Shown here: piece after piece, positions 21,892 through 26,796 of the stretch
Layout of the letters: every line of letters starts with the position of its first letter
Numbering within the stretch: the stretch's first letter is position 1
Assembly: GCA_964581355.1 (NCBI GenBank)
Contig: CAZOOA010000035.1
Coordinates: forward strand, 1-26,796
DNA length: 26,796 nt
Reading direction: 5' to 3'
Source of the DNA: CAZOOA01 sp964581355
GTDB taxonomy: Bacteria > Bacillota > Dethiobacteria > DTU022 > UBA8154
Made by a program: the position numbers and the translations under genes
The notes under the pieces: model-generated
What the model was told of the DNA's origin: nothing
The model's database searches: none
What the model saw: the letters and a program-made list of their open reading frames with translations, nothing else

Positions 21892-23003
21892 TTGTTTAAG
21901 GATTTCAAGCTGCTGTGGTGTCGTTTTTACCTGGCAGCAGGAGACGATGGGCTTACTTTGCCACCATTAAAAAGCANNNNNNNNNNNNNNNNNNNNNNNN
22001 NNNNNNNNNNNNNNNNNNNNNNNNNNNNNNNNNNNNNNNNNNNNNNNNNNNNNNNNNNNNNNNNNNNNNNNNNNNNCGTTTTTACCTGGCAGCAGGAGAC
22101 GATGGGCTTACTTTGCCACCATTAAAAAGCACACTTTTTTTTGATGATCAGTTTAAACATGCTTTGCGACAGCAGGTCTGCAAATTTCCCGGCAAGGATT
22201 GCTCTGAATGCCTGCTAAAAAATGATTGCGCCTATTTTTCCCTGTATGAAGATATGACCGGCTCTTCCTGGACTTTTCGCCGGTTTGGGGCCCTGCCGCC
22301 ACCCTTGGTCTGGCAGCCGCCACTGGAAAAGAAAACAGATTTTTTCCCGGGTGAGAAAGTAGTTTTCAACCTGGTTCTCTGTGGCAGGGGTATCGCTTTT
22401 CTAAAATACCTGGTCAACACAATGTTGCAGCTAGCTCAGGATGGCCTGGACTCCGGAGCCGGATCCTTTGAACTGGATCGTGTCGTGGTGGAGAACCCGT
22501 TTTCCGGAACGGAACAGGAATTGCTGGGGGCGTCTGCAGACGACCTGGACAGAGAAAAAGCGCTGATCCGGGGTGAAGAAATCGAAAATTGGGCGGATCG
22601 TTACCGACATCTGACCAAGCTTTCCATCCGGTTCCTTACGCCCCTGCTGATCAAGGATCCCGATCAATACCTGCAGGACCCCCATTTTGCTGTAATCATG
22701 AAAGGTCTTTTTCAGCGGGCAACAGCCCTTTATTATTTCTACCACCGGCAGCATGAAATGGAGATTGACTATAATGAATTCAAGGATAAAAGCAGGCAGG
22801 TGAAAAAAGTGAAAAATCAGACCCGCTTTGTGCCTGCAGGGCAGGCGACCCGGAAAGCACAACTCATCCCCGGGATCCTGGGAGAAGCAGTTTATATGGG
22901 AGAGTTCGAACTTTTCTTGCCCTTTTTAAAGCTTGCCGAATGGATTCACCTGGGGGAGCAGGCTGCCTACGGCCTGGGGCGAATCCAGGTGAAAGTTGGA
23001 TAG
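21892..23003 (+). CDS. cas6: CRISPR precrRNA endoribonuclease Cas6 (RAMP), broken by an assembly gap
   Basis: Cas6 cuts CRISPR precursor RNA within repeats. Joining the sequence across the gap gives a 318-residue protein. The N-terminal part RFYLAAGDDGLTLPPLKS resembles the first RAMP strand. It is followed by a four-Cys motif (Cys45, 52, 55, 61; CX6CX2CX5C) with CAYFSLYED, seen in one Cas6 subgroup. The C-terminal end has GILGEAVYMGEFELFLPFL and LAEWIHLGEQAAYGLGRIQV, the Gly-rich signature of the Cas6 C-terminal domain. TTG 21892 follows GAGGTG with suitable spacing. As written, the 100 Ns and a duplicated 55-mer shift the frame; collapsing the duplicate restores it. No array or other cas gene is in the window. 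The next gene begins 14 bases later, so co-transcription is likely. Confidence 0.85.
21922..21976. repeat. 55-nt segment duplicated across the scaffold gap (left copy)
   Basis: Identical base for base to 22077-22131. The two copies abut the N-run on each side, so they are most simply the same locus reported twice at contig ends. Confidence 0.95.
21977..22076. other. Scaffold gap of exactly 100 N
   Basis: A round 100-N filler inside cas6. Because its flanks are identical for 55 bases, the real gap is probably zero and the contigs overlap. Confidence 0.99.
22077..22131. repeat. 55-nt segment duplicated across the scaffold gap (right copy)
   Basis: Exact copy of 21922-21976. The offset between copies is 155 bases, which is not a multiple of three and explains the apparent frameshift in cas6. 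Confidence 0.95.
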
Positions 23004-23017
23004 CAGGAGGGATGACG

Positions 23018-23938
23018 ATGGAAGCTGAGCAGCGCCTGTTGAGTTTTCAACAAGCCCACGAAGAAGCCGGGAGTCTGCGGACCTCCCGCCTGGCTGTGCT
23101 GGCCCCTGAAGACCTGGATGTCCTGGGAGCTGTTTTGGCAGCCAGGGAGAAGGGATTGGTCGAGCCTGTGCTCATCGGGCAGGAAGACAAGATAAAAAAA
23201 GCGGGCTCGAGCATGAGTGTGGACCTGGACGAAATTGAAATCCTCGATCAGAAAAGCCCAATGCAGATGGCCCGACAGGGAATCGAGATGTTCTTTGATG
23301 GCAGCGTTGACCTGGTTATCAAAGGACGGCTTCCCACGTCACATATCTACAGGGCCATTATCCGAAAGGAAAAAGAGCTGGGACAAAGCCAGCGCATTTC
23401 CGTCTGCTCTCTCTGGGAACTGCCGCACCAGGATCGTTTTGTCCTGCTGACCGATACGGGGGTTAACATTGACCCTGACTGGCAGATTAAGCAGGATGTT
23501 TTACAAAAAGCAGCGTTTTTGATGAATCTTTTGGGTTATGCTCCACTTATCACACTGGCTCTGTCGGCCAGCCGTGAAATTGAAGAAAACATGGCTTCCA
23601 GGGAGGATGCAGAAAAAATTCAGGAGTATTTCCGGCAGGAAGGGATTGACTGCCAGGTGAAATTTGGAGGAGACATGCGTTATTTCCCGGGAAATGACGG
23701 GGAAGCTATACCCGATATTATCCTGGTTCCTCACCTGGATGCAGGAAATATTATTGTCAAGCTGGACTTTTTCCTGGAAATCAAGCGTTCTTCTGTTGTA
23801 ACAAGTTCCCGTGGTCCGATCATTGTTCCCTCCAGGTCCGATACCTGGGAGCATATTTTGGATGAACTTGCCCTAGGGATGGTAATCTCGCATCGATTGC
23901 AGCAGCACGGGGGCCTTTGGAGGGGGGCGTTGAAATGA
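23018..23938 (+). CDS. Phosphate acetyl/butyryltransferase-family protein, first of two
   Basis: A 306-residue member of the PTA/PTB family, which exchanges the acyl group of acyl-CoA with phosphate. Family-like stretches are the start AHEEAGSLRTSRLAVLAPEDLDVLGAV, AAREKGLVEPVLIGQEDKI (about residues 45-63), SVDLVIKGRLPTSHIYRAII (the G-x-x-x-T-S loop, about 104-123), LLTDTGVNIDPD and an IPDIILVPHLDAGNIIVKLDFF segment (about 243-264). ATG 23018 is chosen because AGGAGG lies seven bases upstream; ATG 23012 is too close to it. It follows cas6 by 14 bases and overlaps the second family member by four. Whether it acts on acetyl, butyryl or branched acyl groups cannot be told. Confidence 0.8.
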   Translation: MEAEQRLLSFQQAHEEAGSLRTSRLAVLAPEDLDVLGAVLAAREKGLVEPVLIGQEDKIKKAGSSMSVDLDEIEILDQKSPMQMARQGIEMFFDGSVDLVIKGRLPTSHIYRAIIRKEKELGQSQRISVCSLWELPHQDRFVLLTDTGVNIDPDWQIKQDVLQKAAFLMNLLGYAPLITLALSASREIEENMASREDAEKIQEYFRQEGIDCQVKFGGDMRYFPGNDGEAIPDIILVPHLDAGNIIVKLDFFLEIKRSSVVTSSRGPIIVPSRSDTWEHILDELALGMVISHRLQQHGGLWRGALK

Positions 23939-24744
23939 TTTCATTTCAGGATATTTTGGGCAAGGCAAAGCCGGGCAAAGTTGTTGTGGCCCCCCGGCCT
24001 GCACCGGCATTATCCAGTCTGCTTGATCAGCTAAAAGAGGCAGGCCAGGAGTTGACCGTGAAAGAAGATTTCTCGCCTGCGGTTTTGAAAGAGATCCAGC
24101 AGGGCTTTGAGCAGGGAAAATGGGATGTTTTCCTGCAGGGTGACATTTCCCTGAAAGACTTTTTTGAACCGCTTGCGGACGGGGGGATGAACCTGGAACG
24201 GATGGGCTTTGTTTCCCTGTTCGAGGATCGGAGTCGCCACAAGCTGCTTTTTGTAGTTGATACTTACATGCAAAACCGTCCTTCGTTTCGTGCGAAGACG
24301 CTTTTGTTGGAAATGACCATCAACCTGGCCGGGAGTCTGGGTGTTGAGCAGCCCCGGGTGGCGGTTCTTTCGGCCCTGGAAACGGTGAACCCGGCCATGG
24401 TTTCCAGCATTGAGGCAGCGGCCCTGTCCAAGATGGCAGACAGAGGCCAGTTTGCTGCCGTGGTGGAAGGACCCCTGGATATAGATAGTGCTTTATCCAG
24501 CGAGGCAGCCCAGCGCAAGGGAGTTTTGTCTCCGGTGCCGGGCGAGGTTGATATCCTGCTCTGTCCGGAAATAGAATCAGGGTATGCCCTTTCCTGCTTT
24601 TTGTCCGGGCTCGGCAAAATGCCGGTAGCCGGGGTATTACTGGGGGCCCCGCTGCCGATCATTATCCAACCGGAACATATTCCCCTGCTGCACAAGGACG
24701 TGGAGCTTGCCGTAGCTTCTCTGAGAAAGGAAATGGAGTGGTAG
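23935..24744 (+). CDS. Phosphate acetyl/butyryltransferase-family protein, second of two
   Basis: A 269-residue, more divergent protein with the same family layout: an N-terminal variable part, GKWDVFLQGDISLKDFF (about 61-77, matching the KG-x-x-x-T-x-x-f segment with changes), LFVVDTYMQNRP, LAGSLGVEQPRVAVLSALETVNPAM (about 127-151, typical of PTB), EGPLDIDSALS and VDILLCPEIESGYALSCFLSGL near 207-228. The expected Lys-Gly of the phosphate loop reads QGD here. ATG 23935 overlaps the previous stop (ATGA), so the two are coupled and may form a heteromer. A non-catalytic or altered-substrate partner is possible. Confidence 0.72.
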   Translation: MISFQDILGKAKPGKVVVAPRPAPALSSLLDQLKEAGQELTVKEDFSPAVLKEIQQGFEQGKWDVFLQGDISLKDFFEPLADGGMNLERMGFVSLFEDRSRHKLLFVVDTYMQNRPSFRAKTLLLEMTINLAGSLGVEQPRVAVLSALETVNPAMVSSIEAAALSKMADRGQFAAVVEGPLDIDSALSSEAAQRKGVLSPVPGEVDILLCPEIESGYALSCFLSGLGKMPVAGVLLGAPLPIIIQPEHIPLLHKDVELAVASLRKEMEW

Positions 24745-24843
24745 CTGTTCGGTTGGAGTTCCCGGTCCCGTCAGCGGTTGCTTTTGTGGAAAAGGGGCAA
24801 GCTTCTGGATGGTTTCCGTGGTCTTAAAGCAATCATAACCAGG

Positions 24844-24939
24844 CTGCTCGCAACACTGCGAGGCAGGGCTGCAGTTACCCAGCAGACGCGGGAGTCGCGT
24901 AGGCTAACTAGCAAGCCCGTGGTTTTAGCGTGGGTAGTT
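24844..24939 (+). mobile_element. Structured remnant resembling an IS200/IS605-type right end
   Basis: Three consecutive hairpins are seen: CTGCTCGCA/TGCGAGgCAG (24844-24866), ACGCG/CGCGT (24886-24900) and CCCGTG/CGTGGG with two G-U pairs (24916-24934), the last extended by AACTA/TAGTT. The final fold, AAGCCCGTGGTTTTAGCGTGGGTAGTTGG, broken here as AAGCCCGTGG then TTTTAGCGTGGG then TAGTTGG, resembles the subterminal hairpin at the right end of tnpB-carrying elements. No transposase gene is nearby, so it would be a remnant or small non-autonomous copy. Confidence 0.35.
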
Positions 24940-24956
24940 GGCAATTTTGTTCAATG

Positions 24957-24989
24957 AAGGAGGTGTGGTGCTTCGCAGCACCGGATAAA
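24957..24989 (+). promoter_or_regulatory. HDAC-gene leader: strong SD, hairpin, then ATG
   Basis: AAGGAGGT (24957-24964) is followed by GT, a perfect stem GGTGCT/AGCACC with loop TCGC (24967-24982), GGATAAA, and the ATG (24990). The distance is 25 nt, or 9 nt without the stem. A mini-frame GTG-CTT-CGC-AGC-ACC-GGA-TAA (24968-24988) runs through the stem and stops one base before the ATG. Confidence 0.5.
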
Positions 24990-25751
24990 ATGAAAATTGT
25001 TTTTCATGAGAATTTCCTGGAAACGTACACCAGTGATCCGGCCGCTTCTTACGGAAGACTGGAACCAGCTCTGGAATTGGTTACCGATCGCTTTCCTATG
25101 GTGACTCCTGCACCCTGCAGTGTAGAAGATGTCTTGCGTGTCCATACATCGTTCCACCTGGAAGATGTTCAGCGGGACAGCAGGGTGTATCCCATGGCTA
25201 TGCTGGCTGCCGGGGCGACCATCAACGCGGCGGACTTGGCTATGAAAGGGGAGCCGGCTTTTGCCCTGTGCAGGCCGCCGGGACATCATGCCAGCCCTGA
25301 TTCTTGCTGGGGGTTTTGCTATTTCAATAATATCGCTGTGGCGACCAGCCGGTTGTTGGAGACAAGGCAGGCAGACCATGTCTTGATCATCGATTTTGAC
25401 CTCCATTTTGGAGATGGGACTTCCAATATCTTTTCAGGTGAATCGAGGGTTACTTTCTGGCATGTCAGCGGGAGGAACAATACCTCTTTCGTCCAAAACC
25501 TGGAGGATTACCTGGAAGGAAAAAAGGCAGACATCGTAGCAGTTTCAGCAGGTTTTGACCGTCACGCCAACGACTGGGGTGGCATGCTGACAACGGAAGA
25601 CTACGGTGCTATGGGCGAAATTTTGGGACGGTTTGCCCGGGAAAACTGTGGCAACCGCATTTTTGCCGCCCTGGAGGGAGGCTATAACGCCCGGTCCCTG
25701 GGAAATAGCGTGCTGGCATTTACAGAAGGAATTGAACGCACCACCAGCTAA
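24990..25751 (+). CDS. Compact histone-deacetylase-like (AcuC/acetylpolyamine hydrolase family) protein
   Basis: Zinc-dependent deacetylase of the arginase/deacetylase superfamily; bacterial members act on acetylated lysines, acetyl-CoA synthetase or acetylpolyamines. Catalytic features are complete: RPPGHHA (95-101) with the His pair 99-100, GFCYFNN (108-114), DFDLHFGDGT (135-144) with zinc ligands Asp137 and His139, SAGFDRH (186-192) with ligand Asp190, and EGGYN (229-233) with the transition-state Tyr232. At 253 residues it is shorter than the usual 300-380: the usual DHPERP start reads AASYGRLEP and the loop between the two ligand motifs is cut down. The family-like start MKIVFHENF fixes ATG 24990. 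The substrate is unknown. Confidence 0.88.
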   Translation: MKIVFHENFLETYTSDPAASYGRLEPALELVTDRFPMVTPAPCSVEDVLRVHTSFHLEDVQRDSRVYPMAMLAAGATINAADLAMKGEPAFALCRPPGHHASPDSCWGFCYFNNIAVATSRLLETRQADHVLIIDFDLHFGDGTSNIFSGESRVTFWHVSGRNNTSFVQNLEDYLEGKKADIVAVSAGFDRHANDWGGMLTTEDYGAMGEILGRFARENCGNRIFAALEGGYNARSLGNSVLAFTEGIERTTS

Positions 25752-25753
25752 GA

Positions 25754-25778
25754 AAGCAAGGGGACGGTTTTCTTGCTT
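25754..25778. repeat. REP-like hairpin with GGGGACGG loop
   Basis: AAGCAAG (25754-25760) pairs with CTTGCTT (25772-25778) around an 11-base loop GGGACGGTTTT. Short hairpins carrying GGGGACNNTTC-type loops recur between genes in Clostridia as I recall, often beside Y1-type transposases; none is present here. Confidence 0.5.
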
Positions 25779-25805
25779 CCACAGCCACAGCCACAGCCAC
25801 AGCCA
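25779..25805. repeat. Hexanucleotide tandem repeat (CCACAG)4
   Basis: Four perfect copies plus CCA follow directly after the REP-like hairpin. Together with the (CAGCAC)n array at the window start this is the second intergenic hexamer array, and both are CA/GC-rich with related units. Confidence 0.9.
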
Positions 25806-25988
25806 TGCCCTGCGCATGATTTTTGCTTTGCCAGTACCTCTCCATAGTTTATCAAGCATCGCGCAGGGGAGCTGGTAAACGGCAAGGTGGAACGATCTCA
25901 TGGGACGATACCCATGTTTATATCCATATCTGGTCAACCTCAAAAAGCCTGTTTTAACGAAAAACGCCTCTGAAATATTGAGCATTCA

Positions 25989-26018
25989 GGTGAATTAATG
26001 AGAATAAGAAAATTCACC
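25989..26018. other. Inverted repeat GGTGAATT...AATTCACC
   Basis: A perfect 8-bp stem with a 14-base AT-rich loop lies between the two convergent genes. It lacks a T-tract on either strand, so it is not called a terminator; an mRNA 3'-end stabilising hairpin is possible. Confidence 0.35.
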
Positions 26019-26115
26019 CGGCACAGAATAGCCTTTAAGGGTTGGATCATATCTATGTTCTCATCTTTCTGCTGCCGGCGCGAAACTTTTTAAATGCCTG
26101 TTGATAGAAGGACAG

Positions 26116-26742
26116 TTAAGCCTTTTCCGCCATGCGGGTCAACCGGAGAGTAAGCATTTCTCCCAGGACGGCCAGGTCTTCTGTTTCCAGGTATGAATTG
26201 GCGATGGAATCAAATAAAATATTGCCCCGGGTGGGCACTTCCTCGTCTCCGGGGTTTAAAAGGCACAAAACCGGTATCCTGGGCAGGGCAAAGAGGAAGT
26301 ACCCGTTTTTAAATTCGCTTGATTTTTCGGCACCAAGCAAGGTAATCGTTTCAAAAAAAAGGGCTTCCTTTTGGTGGAATGTTTTCCCCAGGGGTTTTAA
26401 GGCTCTTTTTTCAAATGCGGCGTTAAAGCTCTGCCCACCCCACAACTCTTTGAAGCTGAGCCATTTTCCAGTGGGTAGTTCCCCGGTTCCCCGGCAAAGG
26501 TAATGAAGGATCACGATGGAAGCAGGCAGGGAAGCGCTTTCCTGTCCGTCGAAGCGGTAAATATCGCCAGTGGGCCAGAGGACACGATAAAACTGACCCA
26601 GGTATGGCAGGACGATCTGTCGCAGGGAAAGCGGGGGATAATGATAAAAGGCGGCGGCATTTTTATGGGCCATTTCTTCCGGGTCCTGCTCGGAAAAAGC
26701 CTGCCGGGCTTTTTCCAGGACGGCCTGGTAGTTATTGGTCAT
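26116..26742 (-). CDS. DUF3786 domain protein
   Basis: A soluble 208-residue protein. The layout matches DUF3786 as I know it: YRVLWPTGDIYRFDG (about 49-63), a hydrophobic VILHYLCRGTGELPTGKWLSFKELWGG segment (about 74-100) where the family has the YL...G.W.sF.El.gG pattern, ALPRIPVLCLLNPGDEEVPTRGNILFDSIANSYLETEDLAVLGEML in the last third. The function is unknown; the family is found in anaerobes, often near corrinoid or Fe-S enzymes, and the methyltransferase genes in this window would fit that setting only loosely. The start is ATG 26742 with AGGAGG nine bases upstream; GTG 26751 overlaps that site and is unlikely. Confidence 0.78.
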   Translation of the reverse strand: MTNNYQAVLEKARQAFSEQDPEEMAHKNAAAFYHYPPLSLRQIVLPYLGQFYRVLWPTGDIYRFDGQESASLPASIVILHYLCRGTGELPTGKWLSFKELWGGQSFNAAFEKRALKPLGKTFHQKEALFFETITLLGAEKSSEFKNGYFLFALPRIPVLCLLNPGDEEVPTRGNILFDSIANSYLETEDLAVLGEMLTLRLTRMAEKA

Positions 26743-26796
26743 GGTGGGCACCCTCCTTAGTATGAGAATGGAGTTTTAAGTTTCCCGTATCGGCTC

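Larger units (their letters stand above)
25752..26115. other. Convergent intergenic region with repeats
   Basis: No gene is supported in these 364 bases between the HDAC-like gene and the DUF3786 gene. They hold a REP-like hairpin (25754-25778), a (CCACAG)4 array (25779-25802), an inverted pair CCCTGCGC...GCGCAGGG (around 25807 and 25860) and an 8-bp stem GGTGAATT/AATTCACC (25989-26018). No T-tailed terminator was recognised for either gene. Confidence 0.6.

Noticed and set aside
21915..23003. Cas6 starting at 21915 and reading through the N-run
   Set aside because: The first residues before the gap are in the wrong frame; collapsing the 55-nt duplicate makes TTG 21892 the consistent start.

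Overview
The window reads as a chromosomal piece of an anaerobic, low-to-mid GC Firmicute (class Clostridia). This is inferred from AAGGAGG-type ribosome binding sites, frequent TTG/GTG starts, a long-form FolP, a type III pantothenate kinase, an MttB/MtaA-type methyltransferase pair and an Mrp-type antiporter cluster. The Mrp cluster and the abundant membrane genes would suit a sodium- or alkali-exposed anaerobe, but the sequence alone does not name a species.

Layout. 1-2123: folate operon folP-folB-folK with 4-nt overlaps. 2257-5198: a TRAP transporter (DctP lipoprotein, DctQ, DctM). 5188-6501 (minus): a CPBP-like membrane protein with a degraded active-site signature, ending inside dctM. 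6900-10114: coaX, a UroD/MtaA-superfamily methyltransferase and a MttB homologue without an amber codon. 10303-18032: a ten-gene Mrp/Mbh-type cation/proton antiporter operon in the order B-C-D-E-F-G, MbhD-like, MbhE-like, second MrpD-like, MrpA/NuoL-like. It ends at a strong bidirectional terminator. 18185-21226 (minus): clpB preceded by a small DUF6788-type protein, with a good sigma-A-type promoter. 21892-24744: an orphan cas6, interrupted by a 100-N scaffold gap, followed closely by two tandem phosphate acetyl/butyryltransferase-family genes. 24990-25751: a compact HDAC-like deacetylase. 26116-26742 (minus): a DUF3786 protein.

How the parts may work together. The MtaA-like and MttB-like proteins suggest demethylation of a quaternary or methylated amine, but no corrinoid protein is encoded here. 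The TRAP system imports an unidentified organic acid. The Mrp complex couples proton and sodium gradients. The phosphotransacylase pair and the deacetylase concern acyl groups.

The most unusual signal is in the leaders. Three unrelated genes (mrpG, clpB and the HDAC-like gene) have a near-perfect AAGGAGGT Shine-Dalgarno placed 25-52 nt from the start codon, with a strong hairpin between them and a 7-8 nt purine-rich stretch before ATG. Removing the hairpin restores a 9-12 nt spacing. In two of the three a mini-ORF runs from the distal Shine-Dalgarno through the hairpin and stops at the main ATG. A further 15-codon mini-ORF precedes the MrpA-like gene and a 38-codon one precedes mrpB. Other signals are an exact 55-nt duplication flanking the N gap (an assembly artefact that breaks cas6), two related copies of a structured element, an IS200/IS605-right-end-like fold, a REP-like hairpin and two hexanucleotide repeats. 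No CRISPR array, rRNA or tRNA was found.
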